56,120 nucleotides of DNA from Elusimicrobiaceae bacterium (GCA_017534965.1 JAFXVA010000002.1:1-56120), one strand, 5' to 3'; counted from the first letter of the stretch, positions 16,968 through 25,910 are shown. The notes: generated from the letters alone by a model not told the origin. Program-made: numbers and translations.

Positions 16968-19900
16968 TTATTTAAGGACATCGCCCAACACTTTTACATA
17001 ACTGCTGGGTTTTTTGATATCTTCATAAGGAATTATAGCACAACGAATCATCATAACTTCTAGCATATGCGTTAAGATATCGCAGAAATTATCTCTGATT
17101 GCCGGCTGAATTATTTTAGGATCCGGCCCTAAAATAATAGCAGCTTTCAAGTTTTTACTATCGCAAACATTGGCAATCTTAAAGGCAGAAGCAATAATAT
17201 GTTCTGTTGAATAAGCAGATTTCAAAGCAAAATTAAAACCGCCTTTTATACCAAGTTCTTTTGCGCGTTGCATAGTGGCATAAACAATCCATTTAAACTT
17301 ATCGGCACCTTCTTTAGGAAAGAAGAAACCAAAATTGCCCCAATTGGTATTTTCCCCTCTGCGGATTGAAAGCGGACTTGATAAATCCAAACTTTCAAGT
17401 TGGCTTGTGGAATCTTCACCTGTAATTGCGGTAATATAATTTAACAATTGTTCATAAGAAATAGACATACTGCTACTATCTTTTATGCGTCTTGCTAAAA
17501 CTTTTGCTCTCTTAATATCTTTGGCAATCATACCTAAAGTTAAATTTTCTCTACCGAAGAAACCTCTGCATTGGGCTTCGGTTAAGTCAATTTGAGCATC
17601 TAAAGTCATTTTGACATAAGCTTTCAAGAAATGGTTAGGTCTTAAAGGTTTCAATTCTGAAATCCACCCTTGGTCAAGTTTAAAGTTTGTTAATTCTTCA
17701 AACCTTGATAAACCTTGCGGCGGATATTTTGAAGAAATAACAAGTTGTTTTCTCTTAGCGACATAATTATTTAACACTTGGGAAATAAAATCTTTATTTG
17801 TTTCATTTACCGCCGTCAAATGTATATCATCTATAATCAAGACTTGGGCAGAATCTAAGAATTCTTTTACCTGATCTATAGTTCCGTTTTCAATTGCTCT
17901 TTGAACCCCTCTTGAGAAACGAACACCATTTGTAATAAATATTTTATCTTGAGAAATTTTCTTAGCAAATTCCGTTCCGATAGCATTTAAGAAATGGGTC
18001 TTTCCGCAACCGCCTTCACCAAAAACAAAGAAAGGATTATACATCGTTCCCGGGTTTTCTACAATAGACATAGCTGCCGCATGAGCAAAACGATTTGAAG
18101 ACATATCCATATTATCTAAAGTATAAGAAGGAACTATAGGCATTTCTATAGGCCAATTACTCTTTTTATAAACAGGAATAGAAGTTGTCTGAATAGTATG
18201 GTCAAAGCCATCAATTTGCTCTTGTTTTACATGTGGCATAGGAATAGGTTTAACAGGAGCACTAGGTTTAGCCGGAGCTTTTGTTTCTGCAGGAGCAGCT
18301 GGTGCTACAGGTGCTTTAGGAGCAGCGGGCGCTTTTGTTTCTGCAGGAGTAGCTGGCGCTGCCGGTGCTTTAGGAGCAACAGGGGCTTTTGTTTCTGCAG
18401 GAGCAGCTGGTGCTACCGGTGCTTTAGGCGCAACAGGCGCTTTAGGAGTAATAGTCTTTCTCATGGTTTTTGCTTTAGCAGCTTCTTCGTTTGCTATTCT
18501 AGCCTTCTTTTCTTGTTCGGCAGCAGCTTTTACTTTTAAAGCTTCCTCTTTTGAAATAGTAATTTTAGGCATAGCATTGTCTTTTTTCTTTAAATTCATA
18601 TCTGTTATATTCTCTCTATTTGGATTCTGTAGGTTTGCGTTTTTATCTTCAGAATTTATAATTTTCTGTGCAATAGCACTTGCTTGTAAAACTTGCTCTT
18701 CGGTTTTATTTCCCTTAACTATTGGAGCAGCCGGAGCAACAGCATTTGAAACCTCTTTTGCAACTATTTTTGCAGGCGGAATAATAGGTGCTTTAACATT
18801 CATTTTAGGTTCTACTTTCTTTTCTTCACTTTGTGCAACTGCCTGATCTGCTGGTGGAGGAACAACTTCTTTTTTAGGTTCTGCAACTTCAGGAGTATTA
18901 TTTCCTTCCTTAGCAGCATTTTTTAATTTTTCCGCTAAAATTCTATTTTGAGTTATAGTAATAACTCTTGGTGTAGGCATGGGGGTAGGTTCTTCAATTT
19001 TTTCTATTTTAGGTTGATCGGAAGAACTTTTATCATCATAAAATTGGCAGATAGTTTCAGCAGCAAAAATATCATCTAACGGAACTTGCGATTTTAAGAC
19101 CTCCCCTTGTTCTTTGGCAGGTTCTTTATCCAAGAGATTTTTAGAATCTAAAGAAACATCGGAAACTTTTTGAGCCCCAAGTTCTTCGGCAGGGAAAGCG
19201 GTGCCTTTAACAACAACCCCATGCATAGCTTTAGCTTCGGGTTTTGAAGCATTATTTACCACATTTGCTTTTGGGGAAATGGGGGCTTGCGCAGTTACTA
19301 TCTTTTTAGTAGCGGCATCAGTTTTAGCGGCGAGCTGTTCTATTGGTAAAGGACCGCTTGCAGCCGGCTCTGCTTTCTTGTTTTCAGAAGTAGAAACTTC
19401 TTTTTTCTTACCGAAGGAGAAAAGTCTTTTTAAAAAACCAATTTTTTCTTCTTTTTTAGCAGGTTTTTGCTCTTCTACTTTTTTGGAAACTTCCTTTTGT
19501 TCAGCTTTCGGTTCAATCTTTTTTTCTTCTTTAACTTTTTTTTCTTCAACTTTTATTTGAGCGGGAACAGGTCTTTCTTCTTTCTGATTTGCTGCTTGAT
19601 TGAAATTAGGAGGAATAGTTCCGGTTCTAGTATCTTCTAAATGAAGGGAAGGATTACCATTTAAAGTAATTTCTTTTCCATCACTTGAAGAAGATAGCCC
19701 CCCTTGGAAAGGGTCATTATTTCCAATTATATTGCCAAAAGGGTCATTATCTTCTGTAACAAAATCAAGTTTACCGCTACTAACTTGAAGCGGAGTTGAA
19801 CTTAAAGAAACATCTTTTCTGTTCATGGAACTTTTTTGGGCAATTTCTTCTATTTTAGCGCGGATTTTTTGCAAAATATCATCATCGTTGACATTTATTA

Positions 19901-20072
19901 GTTCAAACAAATGGGTAAGATTAGAAACTTTAACATCTATCAAAGAACAAAAGGAAGAAAGTTCCCTCAAAATAACTTGAGAATCGCTATCATCCCCTTG
20001 TATGCCAAGAACATAAGCAGAATTTTGTGTCCATTTATTTTCTAAAATTTCCCAATGTTTTATCATATTCAC
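16968..20072 (-). CDS. Giant protein with DnaA-type AAA+ domain and unknown C-terminal domain
   Basis: About 1,032-1,034 residues. Residues 1-100 form a small unknown domain. Residues 110-640 are low-complexity: acidic and Lys-rich, then three 18-residue Ala/Pro/Lys repeats. Residues about 640-885 closely match DnaA domain III, including SNRFAHAAA, ENPG.MYNPFFVFGEGG, Walker A GEGGCGKTH (near 685) and Walker B LIIDDIH (near 745). The box VII region, which in DnaA carries the Arg finger (ERLKSRF), reads ELTNFKLDQGW, so that Arg is lost. There is no DnaA DNA-binding domain. Residues about 900-1034 are an unrecognised alpha/beta domain. The start is the GTG at 20072, directly after the deoC stop, or the ATG at 20066. 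It is a DnaA paralogue, not the initiator; its function is unknown. Confidence 0.8.
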   Translation of the reverse strand: MNMIKHWEILENKWTQNSAYVLGIQGDDSDSQVILRELSSFCSLIDVKVSNLTHLFELINVNDDDILQKIRAKIEEIAQKSSMNRKDVSLSSTPLQVSSGKLDFVTEDNDPFGNIIGNNDPFQGGLSSSSDGKEITLNGNPSLHLEDTRTGTIPPNFNQAANQKEERPVPAQIKVEEKKVKEEKKIEPKAEQKEVSKKVEEQKPAKKEEKIGFLKRLFSFGKKKEVSTSENKKAEPAASGPLPIEQLAAKTDAATKKIVTAQAPISPKANVVNNASKPEAKAMHGVVVKGTAFPAEELGAQKVSDVSLDSKNLLDKEPAKEQGEVLKSQVPLDDIFAAETICQFYDDKSSSDQPKIEKIEEPTPMPTPRVITITQNRILAEKLKNAAKEGNNTPEVAEPKKEVVPPPADQAVAQSEEKKVEPKMNVKAPIIPPAKIVAKEVSNAVAPAAPIVKGNKTEEQVLQASAIAQKIINSEDKNANLQNPNRENITDMNLKKKDNAMPKITISKEEALKVKAAAEQEKKARIANEEAAKAKTMRKTITPKAPVAPKAPVAPAAPAETKAPVAPKAPAAPATPAETKAPAAPKAPVAPAAPAETKAPAKPSAPVKPIPMPHVKQEQIDGFDHTIQTTSIPVYKKSNWPIEMPIVPSYTLDNMDMSSNRFAHAAAMSIVENPGTMYNPFFVFGEGGCGKTHFLNAIGTEFAKKISQDKIFITNGVRFSRGVQRAIENGTIDQVKEFLDSAQVLIIDDIHLTAVNETNKDFISQVLNNYVAKRKQLVISSKYPPQGLSRFEELTNFKLDQGWISELKPLRPNHFLKAYVKMTLDAQIDLTEAQCRGFFGRENLTLGMIAKDIKRAKVLARRIKDSSSMSISYEQLLNYITAITGEDSTSQLESLDLSSPLSIRRGENTNWGNFGFFFPKEGADKFKWIVYATMQRAKELGIKGGFNFALKSAYSTEHIIASAFKIANVCDSKNLKAAIILGPDPKIIQPAIRDNFCDILTHMLEVMMIRCAIIPYEDIKKPSSYVKVLGDVLK
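18277..18438 (-). repeat. Three 54-bp tandem repeats inside the DnaA-domain gene
   Basis: Units start at 18277, 18331 and 18385, with the shared head GCTTTTGTTTCTGCAGGAG. Each codes for 18 residues of the type APVAPAAPAETKAP. The in-frame length makes copy-number change possible without a frameshift. The segment joins the disordered middle to the ATPase domain. Confidence 0.85.
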
Positions 20073-20708
20073 CTACACTATTTTTATCCCTGAACTTGTT
20101 CCCAGACGACTTGCGCCTGCTTCAATCATTTTTAAAGCATCCTCGCGGGTTCTAATTCCGCCGGAGGCCTTAACTTTTACCTTACTGCCTGCCGATGCAG
20201 CCATTAAAGCAACATCCTGTGTTGTTGCCCCTCCATCAGAAAAACCTGTAGATGTTTTTACAAAATCAGCCCCTACTTCAGCACATATTTTACAAACTCT
20301 TTGTTTTTCCTCATCGGTAAGGTAAGATGTTTCAATAATAACTTTCAAAATTTTACCGACACTTGCTTCCCTAACGGCTTGTATATCTTTTTTAACAAGG
20401 TCATACTCGCCTGCTTTGAGTGCGCCGATATTTATAACCATATCTACTTCGCTTGCCCCTTGTTCAATGGCGTGTTTTGCTTCAAAAGCTTTAACCGCAG
20501 AATCATTGGCCCCTAAAGGAAAACCTATAACTGTGCAAACTTTTACAGAAGAACCTTTCAAAAGTTCACTTGCATAAGCAACCCAACAAGGGTTCACACA
20601 CACCGATGCAAAGCTATATTCTTTTGCCTCATTACAGAGTTTTTCTATATCTTTGCGCTGAGCTATAGGTTTTAAGATAGTATGGTCTATATATTTTGCA
20701 ATATTCAT
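20073..20708 (-). CDS. deoC: Deoxyribose-phosphate aldolase
   Basis: DeoC splits deoxyribose 5-phosphate into acetaldehyde and glyceraldehyde 3-phosphate. The Schiff-base Lys is in [10 protein letters not shown] near residue 150. The second active-site Lys is in [10 protein letters not shown], and DHTILKP opens the barrel. The length of 211 residues is typical of the short class. It follows tpiA by 4 bases. The pairing makes sense because tpiA handles the triose phosphate that DeoC releases. The stop is directly adjacent to the next gene's first possible start. Confidence 0.96.
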   Translation of the reverse strand: MNIAKYIDHTILKPIAQRKDIEKLCNEAKEYSFASVCVNPCWVAYASELLKGSSVKVCTVIGFPLGANDSAVKAFEAKHAIEQGASEVDMVINIGALKAGEYDLVKKDIQAVREASVGKILKVIIETSYLTDEEKQRVCKICAEVGADFVKTSTGFSDGGATTQDVALMAASAGSKVKVKASGGIRTREDALKMIEAGASRLGTSSGIKIV

Positions 20709-20712
20709 AAAC

Positions 20713-21468
20713 TTATTTGTTATAGTTTATAATTCTTACAAATTGTTCTGCTACCAAAGATTGTCCGCCTACCAAAACACCGTCAACATCTTCTTTGGAC
20801 ATAATAGCATCAACATTTTCTGTTTTAACGCTACCGCCGTATAAAATACGAATTTGATCAGCAAAATTTTTATCAAATTGTTTTTCCAAAATAGTTCTGA
20901 TTGCTTTATGAACTTCTTGCGCTTGCTCCGGTGTTGCGGTTTTGCCCGTTCCGATTGCCCAGACAGGTTCATAAGCAATAACTAAATCTTTTAGCTCTTG
21001 GGCACTAAAACCTTTAAGTCCGCCTTCAATTTGTTCTTGAATAACATTTAAGGTTTTGCCTTCTTCTCTTTGAGCCAAAGTTTCCCCTACACAATAAACG
21101 ACTCTTAACCCTTGGGCAAGAGCCGCTTTAACTTTTTTATTTAAAATTTCATTGGTATCGCCAAATAAACTTCTTCTTTCGCTGTGGCCTAAAATCACAC
21201 AAGTTGCTCCGGCATCTTTAACTTGGTTTGGTGCAATTTGAGAAGTAAAAGCCCCCTTTTCTTCATAAAAACAATCTTGCGCACTAACAATAACATTACT
21301 ACCTTTTAAAACTTCGGCAACGGCATTTAAACTTGTAAAAACCGGTGCAACCATAATATCGGCATTATTTTTATTTTGTGCTTCTTTAATTGCCTGAGCC
21401 AAAGCTTTAGACTCCGCAATAGTTTTATGCATTTTCCAATTACCAGCAATAAATGATTTTCTTGCCAT
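20713..21468 (-). CDS. tpiA: Triosephosphate isomerase
   Basis: Interconverts dihydroxyacetone phosphate and glyceraldehyde 3-phosphate in glycolysis. Catalytic residues are visible: Asn and Lys in GNWKMHK, His in [10 protein letters not shown], Glu in [11 protein letters not shown], plus the phosphate-binding ILYGGSV. The length of 251 residues is normal. The ATG at 21468 has AGAGG upstream. A strong promoter lies in the 58-base gap after coaX, so the run from tpiA onward can be transcribed apart from coaX. Confidence 0.97.
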   Translation of the reverse strand: MARKSFIAGNWKMHKTIAESKALAQAIKEAQNKNNADIMVAPVFTSLNAVAEVLKGSNVIVSAQDCFYEEKGAFTSQIAPNQVKDAGATCVILGHSERRSLFGDTNEILNKKVKAALAQGLRVVYCVGETLAQREEGKTLNVIQEQIEGGLKGFSAQELKDLVIAYEPVWAIGTGKTATPEQAQEVHKAIRTILEKQFDKNFADQIRILYGGSVKTENVDAIMSKEDVDGVLVGGQSLVAEQFVRIINYNK

Positions 21469-21501
21469 ATAAAAACCTCTTTGATATTAAATGTTATTCT
21501 T

Positions 21502-21530
21502 ATTATAGAAATTTTAACTAATTTTCTCAA
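21502..21530 (-). promoter_or_regulatory. Sigma70-type promoter for tpiA
   Basis: On the minus strand TTGAGA (complement of 21525-21530) and TATAAT (complement of 21502-21507) are 17 bases apart, near the ideal spacing. They lie about 34 bases before the tpiA ATG, leaving a short leader that contains AGAGG. Confidence 0.75.
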
Positions 21531-22297
21531 CCCTTTTTATATTTTTGGGCCAAATAAGCAATACCTAAAAGCGTGAGATTTGGCTCAAAAACATCAAAAA
21601 TTCCCTGTTTTGTATAGAGGTTTGCTATCCCGCCTGTTCCCACAATAAGAACTTTTGATTTAGGAAAAACTTCTTTCTTTAATCTATTTGTTATTTCTTT
21701 TGCGCTGCCAAGTAAAGTAAAATAGAGCCCTGCCTGCACTTGTGTTTGGGTTGTCATACCGGCTACCTTTTTAGCTATAACTAAAGGAACCTCTCCAAGT
21801 TGTGCTGCCCCTTGGGCAAGGGCTTTCATAGTTAAATTTAATCCTGCACTTATTGCTCCGCCAAGATAATAACCTTCTTTACTTACGGCACAAAAAGTAT
21901 TTGCTGTGCCAAAATCTAAAATAATTAAATTTTGTTTCGGATATAAAAATAAGGCGGCCTCAATATCGGCAATTCTATCAGCTCCCAAATCAGCAATACT
22001 GCCTTTTTTTACTTTTAAAATTGTTTTTGTGCTATCTATAATAAACGGCTCTTTTTTAAATTCTTTTTTACAAAAAGATTTGATGGGTTCTGTCAAAACA
22101 GGAACGACACTGGAAATTGCACAATCTTTTATTTTTTCTTTTTTTATTTTCTTTAAAGAAAATTGTTCTTTAATATATTTTAAAAAATCTCCTAACAAAA
22201 AATCTGTGGAAGGATAGCGCATTTCGCAAAGGACTTTCCCCTTTTTCACAAACCCCATTGTTATATGGGTGTTACCAATATCAAAAACCATTATCAT
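21527..22297 (-). CDS. coaX: Type III pantothenate kinase
   Basis: CoaX phosphorylates pantothenate, the first step of coenzyme A synthesis. It carries the ASKHA-fold motifs DIGNTHITMGF at the N-terminus, GADRIADIEAA in the middle, and LDFGTANTF. The length from the ATG at 22297 is 256 residues, normal for the family. That ATG is chosen because TACAAT lies exactly six bases before it, suggesting a leaderless mRNA; an in-frame ATG at 22291 is an alternative. There is no Shine-Dalgarno. The gene is divergent from the LpoB-like gene. Confidence 0.93.
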   Translation of the reverse strand: MIMVFDIGNTHITMGFVKKGKVLCEMRYPSTDFLLGDFLKYIKEQFSLKKIKKEKIKDCAISSVVPVLTEPIKSFCKKEFKKEPFIIDSTKTILKVKKGSIADLGADRIADIEAALFLYPKQNLIILDFGTANTFCAVSKEGYYLGGAISAGLNLTMKALAQGAAQLGEVPLVIAKKVAGMTTQTQVQAGLYFTLLGSAKEITNRLKKEVFPKSKVLIVGTGGIANLYTKQGIFDVFEPNLTLLGIAYLAQKYKKG

Positions 22298-22300
22298 ATT

Positions 22301-22340
22301 ATTATTGTAGCACATAGGGGCCTAAAAGTGCTACAATAAT
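22301..22340. promoter_or_regulatory. Perfect inverted repeat between divergent coaX and LpoB-like genes
   Basis: Arms ATTATTGTAGCAC (22301-22313) and GTGCTACAATAAT (22328-22340) match perfectly over 13 bp with a 14-base spacer. Each arm carries TACAAT on the strand reading outward, so the two -10 boxes face away from each other. The repeat may be a pair of symmetric promoters, or also an operator for a dimeric regulator that controls both genes. As RNA it would be a hairpin, but it has no U-run on either side, so a terminator is unlikely. Confidence 0.65.
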
Positions 22341-22370
22341 TTATTATAGACTTAATAAGGAGAAATGAGT

Positions 22371-22964
22371 ATGAAAAAGTTATTAGTTCTTTCTTTACTT
22401 TTGCCTATGCTTATTGCTTGTGGCACAAAAGTAGAGCGCATGGATACAAATACAACCAAAGATTTAAGCGGTAAATGGAATGATGTCGATTCTAGGACAA
22501 CCGCCGAAACAATGATTCAAGATTGTCTTAATGCTAATTGGTATAATAAAGCCCTCAAAGCAAAAGGCGGAAACGAACCCGTTGTTATTGTAGGCACAAT
22601 TAAAAATAATACTATGGAACATATTAACACTTCTACCTTTGTAGAAGAAATGCAACGCGCTTTAATTAACAGCGGTAAAGTGGAATTTGTTGCCTCCAGC
22701 GAAGAACGCGGAGAAGTTCGCGAAGAAAGACTTGAACAACAAGAATATTCCAGCGAAGAAACAAGAAAAGAGTTTGGACGCGAAGTCGGTGCCGATTATA
22801 TGCTCAGCGGTGTTTTAGATTCCATCGTTGACCAAGAAGGCAGAAAATCCGTTATTTATTATCAAGTCAACTTAAAATTAATAAATATCCAAACCAATCA
22901 AATTGTTTGGAACGGACAACAAAAACTTAAAAAATACGTTGCAAAGAATTCTTTAAAATTCTAA
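22371..22964 (+). CDS. LpoB-like lipoprotein (penicillin-binding protein activator family)
   Basis: A 197-residue lipoprotein with signal MKKLLVLSLLLPMLIAC. The mature part follows the LpoB/COG3417 pattern: VVIVGTIKNNTMEHINTSTF, then EEMQRALINSGKVEF, GREVGADYMLSGVLDS and a final VNLKLINIQTNQIVWNG strand. In enterobacteria LpoB reaches from the outer membrane to stimulate PBP1b; here that role is inferred. The start at 22371 is chosen because AAGGAG (22357-22362) is well spaced for it, while the ATG at 22365 is too close. It heads a plus-strand run of six envelope genes and is divergent from coaX. Confidence 0.85.
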   Translation: MKKLLVLSLLLPMLIACGTKVERMDTNTTKDLSGKWNDVDSRTTAETMIQDCLNANWYNKALKAKGGNEPVVIVGTIKNNTMEHINTSTFVEEMQRALINSGKVEFVASSEERGEVREERLEQQEYSSEETRKEFGREVGADYMLSGVLDSIVDQEGRKSVIYYQVNLKLINIQTNQIVWNGQQKLKKYVAKNSLKF

Positions 22965-22967
22965 AAA

Positions 22968-24287
22968 ATGATTATTGCTAGGCCCCGCTTTCTTATTGTT
23001 GTTTTAACAAGTATATTATGTGCTTGTGCGGGGCCTTCTTTGCAATATAAAAAAGATATTTCAAATTTGATGGCGAACCAACAATTTGAAAATGCAAGCG
23101 CAAAAATAAAAGCCAACCAAAAAAAACAATATGGCGATAGAAATGCCGTTCTATATCAACTTGATTTAGCCCTTGCCCAGCAGGCCTCTTATAATACAAA
23201 AGATTCTACCGCAAATTTTCTTGAAGCCCAAAGATTAAATGATGATCTTATTACAAAAAGTGTAACTAAAAACCTCGGCTCTGTAATGATAAATGATAAC
23301 ACTTTACCTTATAAAATGCCGATGTATGAACAAGCCCTAAATTACTTTTTTACAGCCCTAAACTATCTTGGCGAAAATAATTTTGAAGATGCTGCCGTTG
23401 AAATGCGTAAAGCCGTTTTCTTTTTAGATAGATATAGAGAAAGCACAAAAAAAACCTATAACGATGACCCTTTTGTGCAATATTTTGCAAGTATGATTTT
23501 TGAAGATATCGGGCAGTTATCTTCTGCCAGAATCGCAAGAACAAATGCCTTAAATGCCTATGAAAAATTAAAAGGTTATTTTAATGCTTCAGCGCCAAAT
23601 AGCACTTTACCGCCAAATTATAAAGATTTAGGAGAACTTGTCTTCATTCATTACAGCGGTAAAAGTCCTATTAAAATTTCAAATCAGGTAAGTGTTTCCT
23701 GGGATCGCCTTGGCTTTATTCTAAATAACAATAATTCCCTTCAAGGCACCCCAAAACAAACTATTGATGCCGTCTTTTCCGGTTTATATGGCAGAACTAT
23801 TGCTATTTCTTATCCTGTTTACATAGATGCTTTATATCAAGGCAGGACTTCAGCCCTTGTCTTACAAGACGGCAGACTCATAAAAACAAAAAATGTTGCC
23901 GATATTGCAAGTGCAGCAAAATTAACTTTAGAAGAAGAAAGCAGTGCCATTTGGGCAAGAACAGCAACAAGAGTTGTAACTAAATTTATTTTATCTAAAC
24001 AGGCCCATGATGTAGCAAGAAAAAATTCCGATAACGATGAGATGACTTTTCTTGTTGACTTAGCTACCACTATTTTTAACACAGCAACAGAACAAGCCGA
24101 CACAAGGGCCTGGGCCACTTTGCCTGCTCAAATAAAAATGGCAAATGTATTTTTGGAACCGGGAGAATATAATATAGATTTTTATAACTATAATGCCGCC
24201 GGCATGCCTATTGACACTTATCACTTTGATAATGTAAAAATAAAGAAAGGCAAACGCACTTATTTGTGGCGTTACAGTTCTAAATAA
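22968..24287 (+). CDS. COG3014-like lipoprotein with helical repeats
   Basis: A 439-residue protein with a lipoprotein signal ending in ILCACAG, with lipidation at one of the two cysteines. The N-terminal half is helical and TPR-like (residues 35-210, for example EQALNYFFTALNYLGENNFEDA and the AAVEMRKAVFF helix). The C-terminal half is mostly strands and ends with an EPGEYNIDFYNYNA region that looks like an immunoglobulin-type or carboxypeptidase-like fold. The overall pattern recalls the uncharacterised COG3014 family, which I associate with LpoB-like neighbours. It starts 3 bases after the LpoB-like stop. Biochemical role unknown. Confidence 0.7.
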   Translation: MIIARPRFLIVVLTSILCACAGPSLQYKKDISNLMANQQFENASAKIKANQKKQYGDRNAVLYQLDLALAQQASYNTKDSTANFLEAQRLNDDLITKSVTKNLGSVMINDNTLPYKMPMYEQALNYFFTALNYLGENNFEDAAVEMRKAVFFLDRYRESTKKTYNDDPFVQYFASMIFEDIGQLSSARIARTNALNAYEKLKGYFNASAPNSTLPPNYKDLGELVFIHYSGKSPIKISNQVSVSWDRLGFILNNNNSLQGTPKQTIDAVFSGLYGRTIAISYPVYIDALYQGRTSALVLQDGRLIKTKNVADIASAAKLTLEEESSAIWARTATRVVTKFILSKQAHDVARKNSDNDEMTFLVDLATTIFNTATEQADTRAWATLPAQIKMANVFLEPGEYNIDFYNYNAAGMPIDTYHFDNVKIKKGKRTYLWRYSSK

Positions 24288-24303
24288 ATTAGGAGGAATA
24301 AAA

Positions 24304-25230
24304 ATGAAAAAATTACTTACTTTGAGTTTTGCCCTGCTTTTAATCAGTGCTTGCTCAAACAAACATATACTCGTAAAAAATGCGGAAAAATATCCCGCCG
24401 ATAAGTATATAACAAAAGTTGCTTATGCAGAGAAAAAAGACCAGGCAAAAGAAAATGCCTTAAAAGATATCAAAACTCTTTATGCCTCTTTGCCTAAGGG
24501 CGATTCTTACACCGAAGCCCGCAGACAAGCCGTTTTAGATTCCGCAAAAATTGTAGAAACTTGGAAAGATAAAATAAATAAAAGATACTATGCCATGGCC
24601 GCTATTGATAGAGAACAAGCAAAAAAAATTACCGAGCCCGCCTATGCTCAAATTGACGGCAAATTGAAAAACATGGCAAATAAAATTGGACAAGAACAAA
24701 ATAAATGGCATGCCGTTCAATATGCTTTTGCTATGGAAGAACTTTTTAAAGAACGCCAGGGCTTAGATTCAGAATATGCCCTAATCTCCCATAATGAAAC
24801 CGCTTATCAAGAAAATGCTTTAAATGATTTTAAAAACAGTCGTGCCAAAGCTCTTGATAATATCAAAATCGTTTATGAATTTGAAGGTTTTGAAGATAAA
24901 ATTGTTAAGAGTAAAGTTATTGAAGCTCTTAATGATTTAGGGTTCGGAGTAAGTGAAAAACCTCAAGAAAGCGATATTATTTTACATATGAATATTGCTT
25001 TAGACCAATTCCCTTCAAAAACTACTAATGCTCTTTATTGGTGCACCGCAACGGCAAATGTAAATTTAAAAGAAGCTTCTAACGGCAATATTTTTGCAAC
25101 TATCAGTGAGCCTCAAAAAGTTGGCACTTTTAGACAGGAAGAAGCCCAAAGAAGAAGCCAAATAGCAGCCGGTCAAGCCGTAGCCCCTAAAGTAAAAGAA
25201 AAATTAGTTCAATATATAAATAAAAAATAG
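24304..25230 (+). CDS. LPP20-like lipoprotein
   Basis: A 308-residue lipoprotein with signal MKKLLTLSFALLLISAC and a strong AGGAGGA Shine-Dalgarno. Residues 30-120 resemble the LPP20 domain: a strand with YITKVAYAEKKDQAKENAL, then a helix, then the RRYYAMAAIDREQA-type strand and helix. Residues 170-308 form a second part with IVYEFEGFEDKIVKSKVIEAL and a NVNLKEASNGNIFATI strand pair, similar to the C-terminal region of FlgT-type or LPP20 relatives. It is the third lipoprotein in a row and probably outer-membrane anchored. The function of LPP20-domain proteins outside Helicobacter is poorly known; the role here is unknown. Confidence 0.68.
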   Translation: MKKLLTLSFALLLISACSNKHILVKNAEKYPADKYITKVAYAEKKDQAKENALKDIKTLYASLPKGDSYTEARRQAVLDSAKIVETWKDKINKRYYAMAAIDREQAKKITEPAYAQIDGKLKNMANKIGQEQNKWHAVQYAFAMEELFKERQGLDSEYALISHNETAYQENALNDFKNSRAKALDNIKIVYEFEGFEDKIVKSKVIEALNDLGFGVSEKPQESDIILHMNIALDQFPSKTTNALYWCTATANVNLKEASNGNIFATISEPQKVGTFRQEEAQRRSQIAAGQAVAPKVKEKLVQYINKK

Positions 25231-25243
25231 GAGAATTATTTTT

Positions 25244-25906
25244 ATGAAAAAATTACTTACTTTATCTTTACTTACCCTTTTTATTGCACCTTTCGTTTTT
25301 GCCCAAAACCAAAAAGAAGAAGAAACTTTATATGCTCTTGGTTATCAGCTCGGCAATAATGTAAGAGAGCAATTCGTAATTTCCTCTAACGAAGAGTATA
25401 AAGCCCTTTCACAAGGTATGCTTGATTCTTTACTTAAAAGAAACCCCAAAGTTAAATTAGAAGATTATCAAAAAGCAATACAAGCACGTTATGAAGCTGA
25501 TTCCAAAAAGATTTTAAATCAGCGCAAACTTGAACAAAACCAAGTTTTAACAAAAATTAAGAAAGATAAGAACTCCAAAGAACTTTCCAATGGAGCTGTT
25601 ATTCAAATAACACAAAAAGGCAAAGGCAAACAACCTAAAGCAACAAGCAATGTGAAAGTGCATTATGAAGGGGCTTTACTTGATGGAAAAGTTTTTGATA
25701 GTTCTATAAAAAGAGGACAACCGGCCCAGTTTGCTTTGAACCAAGTTATCAGCTGTTGGACTCTTGGTTTACAAGAAATGAAAGTTGGCTCTAAAGCAAA
25801 ACTCTTTTGCCCACCCGCAACTGCTTATGGCGATAACCAAGCAGGCCCTATACCGGCAGGCAGTTTACTTGTTTTTGATGTTGAACTTTTAGGAATAGAA
25901 GACTAA
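25244..25906 (+). CDS. FKBP-type peptidyl-prolyl isomerase, periplasmic
   Basis: A 220-residue exported isomerase of the FkpA/Mip type, assisting folding of envelope proteins. The signal peptide ends in PFVFAQ. An N-terminal dimerisation region (residues 25-100, with ALGYQLGNNVREQF) is followed by the FKBP domain (residues about 110-218). That domain has VKVHYEGALLDGKVFDSS, the PAQFALNQVISCW loop, CPPATAYG and a final LLVFDVELLGI strand. Its neighbours are lipoproteins and membrane proteins, so it may fold the products of its own operon. It follows the LPP20-like gene by 13 bases. Confidence 0.93.
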   Translation: MKKLLTLSLLTLFIAPFVFAQNQKEEETLYALGYQLGNNVREQFVISSNEEYKALSQGMLDSLLKRNPKVKLEDYQKAIQARYEADSKKILNQRKLEQNQVLTKIKKDKNSKELSNGAVIQITQKGKGKQPKATSNVKVHYEGALLDGKVFDSSIKRGQPAQFALNQVISCWTLGLQEMKVGSKAKLFCPPATAYGDNQAGPIPAGSLLVFDVELLGIED

Positions 25907-25910
25907 ATTT

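Noticed and set aside
18198-18846. Plus-strand open frames rich in Ser, Arg, Phe and Cys opposite the DnaA-domain gene
   Set aside because: They mirror the Ala/Pro/Lys repeat of the real gene and have no start signal or family match.
16968-20072. The DnaA-domain protein as the chromosomal replication initiator
   Set aside because: It has no DnaA DNA-binding domain and the Arg finger region is altered. No DnaA-box cluster, dnaN or origin features are seen.
22301-22340. Inverted repeat between coaX and the lipoprotein gene as a terminator
   Set aside because: It lies between two divergent starts, where no transcript ends, and has no U run.
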